DNA of 64,000 nucleotides from Multifurca ochricompacta (GCA_022496185.1 WTXG01000168.1:18749-82748), one strand, 5' to 3'. Positions 51,956-64,000 are shown, counted from the first letter of the stretch. Program-made: numbers and translations. The notes: a model not told the origin generated them from the sequence alone.

Positions 51956-52522
51956 ATGTCGGGTACAGCTTACCCCACCCATGAGCTACACCGCGGCGAT
52001 ATTCCTTATGAAGCGCCATCCGTCCGTTCTGTATCGCCCAACGACTCGCTGACAACGGCATACGGACCAGATGAGACGAATTTGTCAGACAGAGAGCTCT
52101 CGGAAGATGCATTTGCTAACAAGGCGCTCGCTGATCTGCGTATTTATGAGAAACGCGAAGAGGAAGAGCGTGCAGAAACGCGGCCGCTGATAATGCCACG
52201 ACCTCGCCGCGGGGCGACCAACAGCGTAGATGAGAAAGGTGTGAATGAACCCGCTGTAGTCATGCGTTCGAAAAAAAAAAATCATGGCTGATTTGATTCT
52301 CTGTTTGAAGCGATGGTCGATCAGGTTATGCGTTCCTTGCGATGGCACATCAACCAGCTTGAAGAACAAGATGGAATCGAGACTGTGCTGCAACGTCGAG
52401 TAATGGCTAGGCCGGAAACTCCACCCTTAGCGAACGATGTAGACATTATAATGGAGAGCATGATGGTGGGATCACGGGACAAACCTACTGCGAGTCCAAA
52501 CGTCATGAACGTGGATGAGTGA
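51956..52522 (+). CDS. Small protein of unknown function
   Basis: Two exons, 51956-52238 and 52311-52522 (phase 1), give 164 residues. It starts MSGTAYPTHELHRGDIPYEA. The N-terminal half is polar and acidic and has a charged helix (DLRIYEKREEEERAE); the C-terminal half has a likely amphipathic helix (MVDQVMRSLRWHINQLEEQ). No signal peptide, no membrane segment and no domain that I recognise. It ends 312 nt before the kinase gene in the same direction. Confidence 0.6.
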
Positions 52523-52834
52523 CGTCCAATTTGAATTTGGTCCTCATTGTCGTTGCCCTTGTGTTGGTGTGTCGGGTGTGTCGGTGTCTGTCTTGTGTCT
52601 TGTGTCATTGTTTCACGTGATCTATTGTTAAGGCACGCGCTTGACACTCGAAGCGAGGTCGCGTTATTTGTTCTTATTTTGAGAGTGTTCATATCCCAAT
52701 GTCTTTGGGCGTTTTTTGTACCCTTGAGTTGTTCTCAACCTCCTCTTACTGCCGTTGTCGGTGCCCCCACCGCCGATAACGTTCAGGGATACAGCTTGGC
52801 TTCCGTGTATATTTAGTTTTGTCTCCATTATATC

Positions 52835-55800
52835 ATGTCTTCCGAACAGCCTCCTCCTCCATCTAACGCCAGTGACATATTCTCGCTTTCGGATCGGGTG
52901 CTCGCCGAGAAGCTTCAGTTTATAAAAGAGGTGCGCGTCCCTACTTCGAGTCTGGATGCCGCCCACCTACTCATCTATCCTCTTAGATTGGTTTTGGGAA
53001 TTGGGGCAGTGTTTGGTTATGCCAGCCGAGAGTATCAGATAGTGTTGATGACACCAAACTTGCGGTGAAACTTGTGCACCGATCGAAGACGGCGACGACT
53101 GCCGCTCGTGTTCGGTCACTGTATGTCATCTGTTCTCAAATATCAACTCTTCACATCGCTGACGGTCCCTCGCTCAGGTGGAATGAGATGAAGGTTGTCC
53201 GGACGTTCAAGAACGATCCCCACCCTTCAATTGTACCCTTTCACTCCTTCATCATCACTCCTTCGTACGCACTTATCACAATGTGAGTAAAAACTTTGTC
53301 TATGCGGCCGTCTACATTACCCGAGGACAAGTGTGTCTTCGATCGTGGACGGACATGTATGCGCTTCTTGTGCTGATTTCTTTCAAGGGAGTACCTCCCA
53401 GAACTTGTCCCTGTTGAAGTTCCGGAATGCAAAGCCAAAGAGTGGTTCCGTTCATTGCTCTCTGGTGTCGAATTTCTCCATTCCAGGGGCGTTGTGCACA
53501 ACGACATTAAGTAAGTATTTGCATTCTTGGTCCATTCACATACGAGTGCTAACAGGCGGCTGGTTCAGACCAGCAAACATTCTGTTGTCGGAGCAGAAGG
53601 TACCAGTTTTGGTTGATTTTGGTTTTGCGGAAAAGTACGACTTGCAAGACGCCAAGGCATTCTCCTCTAATCTCACATACGGCACGCCTGAGGTATGTTG
53701 GGTTTTCTTTAACGCCTGTATAGTCATTGAACCGCTTGAAGTACTTGTCTCCGGAACGCGCGAGAGGCCTTCCGCACGATACACGTAAAGCGGACATCTG
53801 GTCCCTTGGCATTACTTTCTTTGAGATCCTCATTGGACGCACGCCATTCGAGCAGACTGAAGGCGAGCCGTTCACCACCAAGGCTGCACTGGAAGACTAC
53901 TGGGCACGGACTGTGTGTTTCCTTTCCTGTGGCTTTTGTATTTGCTTAACTCACGACGTGGGGTTAGATGCGCGGCAAATGGCTAGGCAGCTGGAAGATC
54001 TCCACAAGCGTGGAAAAGATGCTGCGTCGCATGATTCAGCCAAACGCTGACCTGCGTTGCACTGCTCCTGAGGCCCTCAAGGACCCTTACTGGGATGCAC
54101 CACTTTCGATTTCAGGACAGAACAAAGCAGCTGGTGGGTCTCCGGATAAACTAAAGACTCGAAATGTCATCCCGTCCTGGTCTGCGCGTCGCGAGTCCAA
54201 GATTCAACGACCTGAATGCGAGCGAACTGAGAAGAAGCACGAAGACAAGGAGAATGCCCCAGTGACACCACCTCATTCGAAAAAAGGCCCTGTCCGCCAA
54301 CGTGTTCTCTCAGGGACGGATGGTATGTTTTATCCTTTTTCTTAGGAGGGACAGTAAATGACGTCCGTCCAGTCATCGGCTTAGCGAAGAAGCGCCCCAA
54401 CGTCAACGCGCACATGCTCACACCACTTCGTCCTCGAGAGAATGTGTCTGCACTCAAGCAGAGGTCCTCGAGAGTCCAGGACAAGGAGAACGATCCTAAT
54501 CAACAGAAGGCTACTCCGCGGAAGCAACCCTCGACGCGTAGCATTGCACGCAAGCCCTCCGCCCTGGGTGATCGCACAGTTCAGACACGCAATGCTGAGA
54601 ATACACAGGTCGGTGCTCTTGACAGGCGTGTCCCCGCGACAGATAGAAGCACCGGAAGTGTTCGTAATCGTATGCGTGAGTGGGAGCTCGAGCGAGCAAG
54701 GCTGCGAGAGATGGAGCGCGTCGGCGAGTCAGACCCACAGGATACCGAGCCGGAGCCAGAGCGCCCAGCGCCTGTACGCAAACCGTCGCGGCTCCGAGAC
54801 ATTACGCCCCCGATTCCATTGTCACCGGGTATGTTTTTGCCTTTGTGTAGTGCGTGATGATTCGTGGTGACAGTAGTTCCTGCAGATGCACAATCTTCAC
54901 CGGCGAAGCCAAGTGACCCGTTCGCACGGTCTATGTCCGCCAAACTCTTCAAGCCAGTGGTTCAGGACTCAACTGCCCCACTCACATCTATGTCGCCCTT
55001 GCCAGGTGTGTTGCACGACCTTGAGCCAACTTGCATTTATAAACGAATGATCACAGGAACAGATGCAGACTCACCAACGCGTGAACCATTCCCGCGAAAT
55101 ACGCCTGTAAATGAGTCGAGTTTCAGCCTCCTCAAGCAAAGCTTGAAGATCCCGCTGGGTATGTGTTTGGTTTGGTGTCCAGAACTCAAATAATGCGATC
55201 TCTGAAATTTGATTTGGAATATTCCGAAGGCAAGACAGTTGACATTTACAAGTCCTCTATCGGCCTCATTGGACGTCGCCCGAGTGTAGCCCAGTCTAGT
55301 TCACCACAGGAGTTGAGTGAGCGACCATCTTGGGAGAAGGAGATTATGCACGAGGGTACGAGTTTTTTTATATTTTTTATTCTCTTTCTCCAATCACGAA
55401 ACGAACAAAAAAAAAATTAGCAAATTCATCGCTACCTGCTGTGCAGCAGGCCGTCCGGAATCGAAGAGTTGGCGCTGATAGCCGGACTGATCGCATGACT
55501 ATTTGGCTTCAGAACGTCGAGAGTATGTCCACGCGCGCGACACTGTCCTGTTTGATAACCTATTCATTTCATCCTTTCAGAGGTTGTCGCTGATGCAAGG
55601 CAAAACTTCGCTTCTTCGAAAGTTAGCTTGCTTCCCCCACTTCCCATAGCCCCTGGACCGCAGACCCGTCGGTTGTCTCGTGATCGCTCTCAGGATAATT
55701 TGGGCGGGTCTATGAGGCCTTCCCGTAAGGCTCTCGCTGCCCACCAGATATTCCAGGTCGAGGAACATTCAAGCGTAGACAAAGTTTCCCCATCGGCGAC

Positions 55801-56771
55801 GTCCGTAGCACGAGAAGACAAGCCCAGTGCCGTTCCCTCAGATAACATTCATGCCATCCCGTCAGAGGGCCCCAGTCGCTCCGCTTTCTCGTTTGACAGT
55901 CCACGACCAACCCGCCGTGCAACAGTGCTTGGAAGTTCGCCAGAGAAATCGCGTAGCTTGGATATCAATGTCAACATGACACCATCGAAGCGCAAGGAAA
56001 AATCCAAATCGGCAAATGATTTGAAACGGCTTATCCGTCCCATCTCAAAAGTGCAATTGGAATTGGACAAACGTGAGCGTGTGCCCCTGCCTCTTCTTTT
56101 TTGGGTGTTTTAAAAAAAATTGATGTGTGCAAATTGCGTGCGCAGTTGCGGCAAAATCGGGTCGCGCTACTATCCTTGACCGGGACCTGTTTACTCCGGA
56201 TCCTACGCCCGTGGACGCAGACACATCTGAAAGTTCGAACGACCATGTTTCATCCCATAGTTTTTCTGGCAGCAATAGCCTAACTGATTCACCGTTCCTT
56301 GTGCAACCGTACCCTGCCCGGAAGCAAGCTTTGGCCTCTTCGGCCATAGACTCTCCGACCCAACGCCAACTAGAAGGTGTTTACGACCGCTTCCTGATGG
56401 CGACCAGCGGAGTGAAGCGTGTCGGGAAAGGTTATCAATCCTGTACTGTCAAACCGGTCTCGATAAATGTACCTCCTCCGCCACTGCCAAAGAATTCGGG
56501 ACGATTCTTTCATTCGACACGTCGACCGATGCCTCCGCCTGTATCTAGTGAAGACAGGTTTATGACGATGATGACGGCATCGAACGTTGTTGATGAACTG
56601 GGTGTCATGACGCAGTCTGCTGCTGGCAGTGGCGGAGTTGTCCACGTTGATTCGGATTCGACTGGTCGGGAGGACCGCGCTGGGACTGCGAAGACGGTCA
56701 GTCGGGCGCTCAAGGCACTCGTCACGGGAAAGACGGTGGTGAAAAAAGCGTCGTCACGACGGATGCACTAG
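52835..56771 (+). CDS. Large serine/threonine protein kinase with disordered tail
   Basis: Fourteen exons with matching phases (first 52835-52930, second 52987-53120, last 56146-56771) give about 1053 residues. Kinase domain, residues about 30-300: glycine loop [10 protein letters not shown], lysine in [14 protein letters not shown] helix C, catalytic loop VVHNDIKPANILL (HND instead of HRD), VDFGFAE, YGTPE/YLSPERA and [13 protein letters not shown]. The rest is low-complexity, proline/serine-rich and basic, with two KEN boxes (DKENAPVTP near residue 345, DKENDPN near 413) and several SP/TP sites. This points to a cell-cycle-controlled kinase conserved in mushrooms; substrate unknown. The acceptor of exon 8 is ambiguous (54346 or 54355, both in frame). 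Confidence 0.85.
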
Positions 56772-58254
56772 AAGATTATCGTTTCTCGCTCGGGTGGAAC
56801 AACAACAACAACAATACCTCTTATCTACACTTTACTCCGCACGCACGTTATCTATCTTTTTTATTTTTTTCCATCTCGGCTCACATTTCTTTTTTCTTCA
56901 ACCTATCTGTTGTTCAAAAATCACATCATAAGCATTTTTGCATTCATTGGATTCCTCTACCCTATCCCCTTTCCTTCCCCCGCCACCAACCAACCAATTT
57001 TTTTTTTCTTTCTTTTTCTTTTCTTTTATGTCTTTTTACGTTTCCATCTACTGCTATCAATCTGTCACGCCGGTTGCCCCCTTGACGTTTCTCTCCCACG
57101 ACACGAGCTGGATAATCGTTTTAGGTTTTTCTCTCTCATGTTTTAATGTTCTTTCTTCTCCCACTCACGTCACTTTACACACATAAACACATTACACGAA
57201 CCCTCCCCCCCACTTTCCGCTATATGACTATATCGATCGAACTTCTCACATTTCTTTTTTTGAATGTTTCCAAAAAAAGTCAAGAGGCGATTGAATATGT
57301 ATATAGTCCCCCCCCTCTCCATCACGAACATGCTAATTAATGAATTTGCAACGCTTTTTTTGTTTTTTTTTACAAGGGAGCGAGTGAACTGTTTGTTTTT
57401 CATTTGTTTGTTGGCTCAATTGACGAAAAAAGTTGGCGGAATTTGAGGAGCTGCGCCCGTCAACTGGTTGATTGATTGATTTTTTTTAATTTTGTGGTTT
57501 TTCGTCGTTCGACGACGACGACTGGGTTGGAGGGTGGGATATTTGATTATGCTGTGTGTTTTTTTATCGGAGATGAGGGGCTCTCTCTAGTCTAGATCCA
57601 TTTAGGTGGGGGTGGGGAACCTTTGATTAAATCTGATTTGAATTGACTGATTGATCGGTGTTGGTTAGTTGGTTGTTTGGTTGATTGGTTGGTTGATTGA
57701 TTGATATTTTTTGTCTGGTTTTTCGGCCCCCCCCTCTCCCCCCTCTACCCACTAGAATGATTGCTGTTCTGTGCTGTTATTGGGGTTGTAGGGGAGGGGG
57801 TGGGGGGTGGGCTATGCTATGCTGTGTAGCGATAGCGGAGTTTAGGATCTGAGTGAGTGAGTGAGTGATCATCTCACTCACTCAGACCAACCCCAAAATC
57901 TCGTTCCATCGGTCTCTCTGTCTCACTTTCATTACAGCTTAGCACCCTCACACCCTCTCCCTCCCCCATTTACCCCCTGGCCGCCCTTGACGCCCTGACT
58001 TGGGGTGTATGTAGAAAATAAAAAAAAACAAAACCATTTTATTTTTTTGAAAATGAGTTTGAGTTGCACAAACCATAAAATTTAACAACAACAAACAAAC
58101 AACAGCTACTACAACTACTATCGTCATCTCGTCAGTTACTAATCGGAGAAAACCGATTAGAAAAAAAAAGAAATATATGTTGTCCATCGTTAGTATCATG
58201 TCCAACCACCCGTCAGTTCAGTTAGTCCCTGAACCCGTAGTCGTTCCAAACCAA
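56772..58254. other. Convergent intergenic region
   Basis: It lies between the 3' ends of the kinase and protease genes. It is rich in poly-T, poly-A and gattgatt/ggttggtt simple repeats (57460-57710). No gene supported. Confidence 0.5.
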
Positions 58255-60319
58255 CTAACTCCCGCGAGGCGAAGCAGAAGACAATGAGGAAGAAGGATGA
58301 TGAGCATAGCGAGCTCGGGTGTTGTTGTTGTTGAAACCCGCCGTCCCAGCGTGCTGCTCCTGCATCGGCATCGGCATCGGCATCTGCATCTGCGTATCCC
58401 CCGTCGGCGCCGGTGCCGACAAATGACGATACGCCCTCTGTCGACTTCTTCTCATGACGAGCGACACGATGATGCTGAGTACGATGACGCCACCAGCGAT
58501 AGAGGAACCGACAAGGATGGGCACCTTGTGTCTCTCATAGAAACCTTTCACGCCAGGAGCTAGCTTCTTTCGAGCCTCGACGAACTCGGCGTGCGCGGTC
58601 TTCACGTCGGTCAGGGAGAGGAACTGTATGTAAGGGGGTCCGTTGAGTTCGAATTCGAGTTTGAGGTTGAGGTACTGTTAGAGTCGGTCAAATTACCGTA
58701 ATTGACGAGAACGTAGGTGTTGGTCACTAAAATAAGGAAGACAAACAAAAATAAATATTTGTTTTTAGGCCAAAGTCCTCTGAAAAGAAGGGGTGGGGTG
58801 AGGATAGAAGGGGGATTGTAACTTACGGAATGACTCGCCAAGAATCATGTCGTATGTCGGGTCGTTTGCACCTGGGATCCTTGGTTGGAACTTTTCGAGA
58901 TGCACATAAAAGAGCACCCAAAAAAAAACAAAAAAAAAGGTAGAGTCAATTTCAGGACATATATCAATACTACTGCTACCCCCGAAACGTACCGCACCAA
59001 AACAGATCGTCTTGTTATTATCTTCGATAAACACCCTGCTGGAATCGAGAGGGTGGACGGGATATAGTTGCCCACCGAGCGAAATGGTCACGTTCGGCGC
59101 CTGATCACAGTCGAACGTCCAAAGTTCCCCACCCAAGCCTGTGACATTCTCCAGCTTCGCCCCCTTCAGACCCGAATAGATCTCGCTTGCAGCATCACTG
59201 TCACACCCCTCGTCTTCAAAAAAAAAGAGAGAGAAAAAACCCATTGACGTACTGTGGCAACTGAGCCAGCGTAAAGCCCGTGTCAACGAGTGAAACCAAC
59301 GTCCCGTTGTTGGTGATATTACTCTTCAGCTTGATTGGCCCATTTGGACCGATTATCCCATCGGGGTCCAGAAACACTACCCAATGTTGGTAAATCGCGA
59401 ACTCGTCGGGGAGCACGAAAACCTCGACTTTGGGCTGATTCGTCACGTCTTGATACTGAGGCAGAACCGAACCGAGTGTCAACTCTCCTGTGTTCTTCTG
59501 GTCACCGACGGTCAAATTGTGTCGGCCGAGATGAAAAGTGAAAAATTGCGGCGTGGAAGGGTATTCACGGAAGATCCGATCGAAAGGAGAGTCTGCCGAG
59601 GACTGGTTGCCCAAGGCAGCATAAATAAGCGACCCTGAATTGGGACTAAGCCCAATTAATCCCCTGCCCGCCTGATCGGGATCGTCCGAGGCAACCTCCA
59701 CTGTTTGGACAAAAAATCAGTTCAAGTACGTGCGACGATGGTAAAATATATTTATATCGAAAGGAACATCACTCACTGAATGCTTGTTCTGGAATAGTGT
59801 AGCCAAGGATATTCAGCTCAGCTTTTTTCACAGGGCCTTAAGAAAGTTTGATGTTGAGAGTGGTATGAGATAGCCATGATGTCGACAATGAGGACACGTA
59901 CCCTGGTCTGCGCCTATTGCGAATGAGATCGAGGTATTGACGCCCGTGTCGGTTGCGTTGTGCACTGGACCCGTAACCCAGAGATCCCAGCTAGAAGATT
60001 ACATGTATTTACGCAGGTAAGCAGACAACAACAATAACGCGGCGGGTTGGGAGGGTGTCGTTGTCGTTGACAGTAGAGAAATGAAATATGGAGCTAACCT
60101 GCCCGTGTCAACAATGACAAAGTATGGTTGCCCCCCCAAGGTGATGTTGATGAAGTAGTTTCCACTACTAAAGTCCAGCGCCGACACGCCAGTGGTATCG
60201 CGTGCGGAAAGGCTCGGCGAGTATACAGAACGAGAGCCAATATCAGAACGAGGAGCAGTTAGCCCTTGAGTGAAGGGGAGGAGGGCTGCCAATAGGGCAA
60301 ACGATCTGTAGAGGAGCAT
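58255..60319 (-). CDS. Membrane-anchored pepsin-like aspartic protease
   Basis: About seven exons: 60099-60319, 59902-59990, 59777-59836, about 59240-59700, 58993-59213, 58827-58890 and 58255-58726. The start MLLYRSFALLAALLPFTQG is a signal peptide; the first catalytic motif is VIVDTGS..WDLWV and the second is SLVDTGFTLAQLP. Glycosylation-type NxT/S s are frequent. The C-terminus has one membrane segment (ILVGSSIAGGVIVLSIIVSL) followed by basic RRSRQR and a Met/Gln-rich cytoplasmic tail, like yapsin-type or other anchored A1 proteases. The frame breaks once at a C5 run (58634-58638); one extra C would join NSTD to PYIQFLSLTD. The donor after QLPQY is weak. Confidence 0.82.
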
Positions 60320-61555
60320 GGTCAAAAGAGACGGTGGCAGAACTGACTGCTCGCCATCAGCGGATGAGGTTCGTATTTATTGAGGGTAGAAGGGGCCAAT
60401 TAGACATTGCTGTGCGCATATCACACACGTACAAAAAAAAAGCCCAGACGGGAATTATGGCACGGCCAACATGAGTACAAATGACACACACACGAACGAA
60501 CAAAAAAAAGGGGGATAGAACACCAAGATCACTGTACCGAGATCGCCTGTGATTTAATCGCGGGGTCAAGTCACCAGGCATTGCCGACAGCCCCGTTTGT
60601 GTGTGCCCCTGGCAGCAGCAACGCCTTGGCCACCGCAAAAAACGAGTGTCATACTCTGTCCCTCTATTTCTTTATTTTTTATATTTTTCGGTTCATTCTG
60701 CACATTTGAGACCCATAGATTCATTGAGGGAGGGAGGGGGTTGGGGGTTGTAGTCACCAAAAATAAAACTCCATAACATATTCTTTGATCGTTGGTTGGT
60801 TGGTTGGTTGGTTGGTATGAGATCGGAAGGCGTGTAAGCGACACAGCAGTCGCTAAGCTCCTATGCGGGTGCCTCGGGGTTTTATTCGGTGTTGACAGCA
60901 GCACAAGACTGTCGATGAAATGAAAAAAACAAGTTGGGAAGGTGAATTTGCCCCAGCCCCGGTTCATAATGGCTCCGGGGTTTAGGGTTTAGGTTTAAGG
61001 GGAGGGTGTCCACAACCCAGCCGACTTTGCCCTGATGTCTGAAAGACCACCGCGAGTGGATGGATCGTAATGTGGTGTGCACATATGTCGGATGTTGCAT
61101 CAACCAGGTAACGCTTTTCTTTCTTTCTTTTGTTTGTAAAATTGTCGAGCTGTGGGCTGGGGAGGCCATGTGAGGTGAGTAAATGCGGTGAGCGTGAGTG
61201 TGGGTGTGGGTGTGAGTGTGAGTTGTGAGTGACGAGAGGCATTTACTCACCGCTCACCGCAGCACAGCTTCACCAAGGGTTCCCTTTAAACAACGATCCT
61301 GACCTCGTTGTATAATATTATGAACACGATCATATAGTTTAAGGTCAAAAGTCACCTTACTCTCCCCCACCGCTGACATCCCTTAAGTGGTAATCTTATC
61401 ACAGACTGTAATTTGTAATAATATTTATTTTAAAAAGGAAAGTTAACAACAAAATATCAGTTGGAATAAGATCAGATGGCTCTCCTCCACAACTGGATGC
61501 AATTCACCCAGCAGTTTGACGAATCACGTGATGTAAAGTAAACAACAGCAAACTC
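60320..61555. other. Intergenic upstream of the protease
   Basis: No gene supported. Simple repeats: (GGTT)n at 60794-60815, (GTGAGT)/(GTGGGT)n at 61190-61230, and tttagggtttaggttt near 60979. Confidence 0.45.
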
Positions 61556-62020
61556 TGTTGAACCAAGATAGTGGTACAAGAGGTTCCGGGATAGTGGTTT
61601 GACATGATTACAATCACACATAGATAACACAAGTCAAAAATGCATCTTTTTTTTTTTTTTTTGGATTGAGTTCATTATGTGCTTGCAAGCCTGCCTAAGT
61701 CGCGCGGCATCTAGTAAAAGGGTCCCTAGTACTACTGTACTGTAATAGGGTGCGCCCCATGAAAAACCCGCAGGGAAAAGTAAAAAGTAATTGATAAGGA
61801 GCAAGGTTGACCAAAAGCATTCATTAGTCTATGGCCATATGTACTAATCTCTAAGATAAAGCATGCTCAATACTGCATCTAGCTAAGTCTAATCAAGGCA
61901 AGATAGCTAGTAGTGATGTAGTATCTAGTACAAATTTGTGCTATGTCTGTTCCATGAATTCAAGAACAAAGTGCAATCTTATCACATTGGAGTTGGTATT
62001 TCAGTTTTGGGTGTTCAACA
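61556..62020 (+). repeat. Copia D-family LTR with an inserted poly(A) element
   Basis: It starts TGTTGAACC and ends GGTTCAACA-like (gtgttcaaca), with an 8-bp inverted terminal match. The left part matches 3252-3340 and the right part matches 3510-3600. No TSD is seen. The middle (61647-61812) is absent from the 3252 copy. Confidence 0.75.
61647..61812 (-). mobile_element. Short poly(A)-tailed retroposon
   Basis: On the minus strand about 150 bp end in a run of 16 A. The flanks aaaatgcat and aaaagcat are a likely imperfect target duplication, and the D-family LTR at 3252 lacks the insert. The 5' part is not clearly tRNA-derived. Confidence 0.5.
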
Positions 62021-62022
62021 GC

Positions 62023-63897
62023 TAGTGATGTGCCTGGCCTGGCTCAAAGCTGGAAGCTGGGCCAAGCGGGCCTGTTTGGGCCAGGCCAAGCCAGGCCATT
62101 GTGATGGCCCAGCAAGGGCTTTGGCCCAGCTCAGGAAACTAAAAGCCAAAGCCCAGGCTCAGGCTGTGCTTTCCAAACAGCACATACAAGTGCAATAGCA
62201 ATGTCAAAATCAGTAGAAATCTGATCACAAGTGGTTGATTTGGGTCACATGATCATGTTTATCATGGCATTTCAAACTTTTTCTTTGATATAGCTTTGCA
62301 ATATGTACACACCAAGTCAGATTTGGATTAGCTGAACTATAACTACTAGTTATATGTCATAAATTTTCTCTGCCAAAAGCCGTGGCTTGGGCCAAGCTGT
62401 CTGTGGTGGCTTTGGCTCGGCCCAGACTTCAGGAAAGCCAGAGCCACCTCAGGCTGAGCCAAAGCCACAGCTTTTGGGCCAAGCTGGGCCAGAACATCTA
62501 GTGATTGGCAGGTAACCCTGGGGTATCCTCATTGGTACCCATACCCATACCCACAGGTTACCTGTGGGTCACCCGTGAAAATGCGTGCAAGTTCTTTACT
62601 TGCATCGCGCATTTCGGATACCGGCCCGGGCCTTCCTGGACCAAGAAGATACACAATGCGTTCATTTGTGGCTGCTTAAGATCCCTCAATGACTCTTTTT
62701 TATGTTCAGAAGATTAAATAATTCATTATTCCATTTTTTTTTATTATTCTGCTTTCAATTTTATACAAGCACAACTAAAATACAGTATACAGAGATGATT
62801 AGATAGGATGTTTATAGAACATGGTGAAAAGCCTGTCAGATAACCACACAGAATGCAAAATAATTTGATGAACACATAGCAATTTGCAGGGTAACCCCTG
62901 GATAATTGTTTTGATACCTGGGTTACCCATAAAATGAAACGTGTGCAAGTTCTTTACTTGCATCGCGCATTTCGGACATCCAGCCTGGGACATCCGGTCA
63001 AGGAGATACACACTTGGACACAACGCGTTCATTTATGGTACTCAAGATCCTCAAAAATTCCTGTTTTATGTTCATAAGATTAAGAAAATTTATTATTTCC
63101 ATTTTTATTTTATTTTCTGGTTTCAATTTTATACGAGCATGACTGTTCTTTGCGTTTCTGCGCATTTCGGATAAATGGCCTGGGCCATCCCGGTCGAGGA
63201 GATAAGCACTTGGAACAATGCATTCATTTATGGCTACTCAAGATCCCTCAAATATTGTTGTTTATGTTCAGAAGATTGAAAGGATCCTTTATTTACATTA
63301 CTATTTTATTATTCTGGTTTCATTTCATACAAGCGCGACTGTCCTGGTGCGTTTAAGTCAACCTTCCTTAATAGGAAGGAGGTCAGACCACCATGCAATG
63401 CAATGTAGTTGCTGCCCTATGCAGCTTGTAGATACATGTGGGCCTTGTTTCAGTAAACTAATTTGATAATGAGATTATATTATAGTCTAAAGTAGTCTAG
63501 AGAGTATTTTAGATAGTGCCAGACTGCAGAATTGGTCACACGTTGATAAAACAGGTGCATCATGATTTTCAAGAAGTGGATCACTGATAACACTTTTATT
63601 TTACATCGCACCATTGATCTGCTTTGATATTTCATATGATAATACTAGAACATATTTAAAGATACCCTATAGCATACATCAGACGAGATCTTTTATTTTT
63701 GTGGCTGCAGATGTGTTTATCTTAGAATTTCTACTGATCTTGTCAATGCATGATTGTGCCTATACCCGCCAAACCGCCATGCGGTACGGGTTTCCATGGG
63801 GTTGGGAGCCGTATACCCATACCTGTACCCAGCAAAACCCATGGCACTTACCCGTGTGGGTATGAAAACCCTTGACAATCACTAAGAACATTCACTA
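62023..63897. mobile_element. hAT MITE X, split by Y2 (481 bp without it)
   Basis: Ends TAGTGATGTGCCTGGCC and, inverted, TAGTGAATGTTCTGGCC. Perfect 8-bp TSD TCAACAGC at 62015-62022 and 63898-63905. Interior rich in ggcccagc/ggcttggg words that form long imperfect inverted repeats. Confidence 0.88.
62499..63884. mobile_element. hAT-like element Y2 (1386 bp)
   Basis: Ends TAGTGATTGGCA and, inverted, TAGTGATTGTCA, with TSD AGAACATC/AGAACATT at 62491-62498 and 63885-63892 (one C/T change). It carries three tandem-like copies of a unit of about 200 bp (near 62580, 62940 and 63155) that occurs once in Y1. No transposase. Confidence 0.88.
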
Positions 63898-64000
63898 TCA
63901 ACAGCAGGAAACCATTTTTTTAGACATAGAATAAAATATGCAAGCTGTATTATACATTACATGGAATGTAGAAGTAAATCATCATGAATCTAAGTTCTTA

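Noticed and set aside
60976..61000. tttagggtttagg
   Set aside because: Two to three degenerate units in simple-sequence DNA; no array.

Overview
This window reads as nuclear DNA of a filamentous basidiomycete, most likely an Agaricomycete. The evidence is genes split by many 45-60 bp GT..AG introns, two copies of a seven-helix membrane protein family typical of mushrooms, a NIS1-like secreted protein, a Ferritin_2 (Rds1-like) protein, and fungal chromovirus, Copia, Tc1/mariner and hAT elements. I cannot name the species.

Bases 1-32.6 kb are a nest of transposons that can be ordered from target-site duplications (TSDs). A Tc1/mariner copy (M2) was hit by gypsy element B (5717-22691, TSD TGCTG) and by gypsy element A (22878-31958, TSD GAGGG). 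B was then hit by a nearly intact Copia (7314-15152, TSD GTAAG), by a hAT-like element W (19933-21305, TSD GATTCCAG) and by a 222-bp solo LTR of a tiny tRNA-carrying retroelement (6259-6480, TSD AACAG). The Copia was hit by a 1255-bp solo LTR (TSD AAGAC). A was hit by a palindromic Tc1/mariner derivative (27313-28934, TSD TA). A third gypsy copy (C, 1-2889) runs off the left edge and cuts a second Copia. A full-length tRNA-carrying TRIM lies at 3752-4286.

Bases 32.6-42.1 kb hold a tandem segmental duplication of about 3 kb (33830-36919 and 39100-42069). Each copy carries one seven-helix membrane protein gene on the minus strand. The spacer is filled with hAT-like and mariner fragments.

Bases 42.2-60.3 kb are the gene-rich part: a dimeric alpha-beta barrel protein, a Dbp7-type DEAD-box helicase with four apparent one-base losses, a secreted ferritin-like protein, a NIS1-like secreted protein, a small unknown protein, a large serine/threonine kinase with an HND catalytic motif and two KEN boxes, and a membrane-anchored pepsin-like aspartic protease. 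From 61.5 kb transposons return: a Copia LTR, a hAT MITE (X) and a larger hAT-like element (Y2) inside it.

The main points for a second look are these. (1) Both gypsy families carry, in frame after the chromodomain, an extra coiled-coil and multi-zinc-knuckle domain. (2) All three gypsy copies show an 11-nt complementarity between the primer site and the predicted transcript 5' end, as in Tf1 self-priming. (3) A 535-bp LTR retroelement has a whole tRNA-like gene in each LTR. (4) LTR pairs differ almost only by CpG to TpG/CpA transitions, and nearly every broken reading frame in the transposons follows from such changes. All counts were made by eye.
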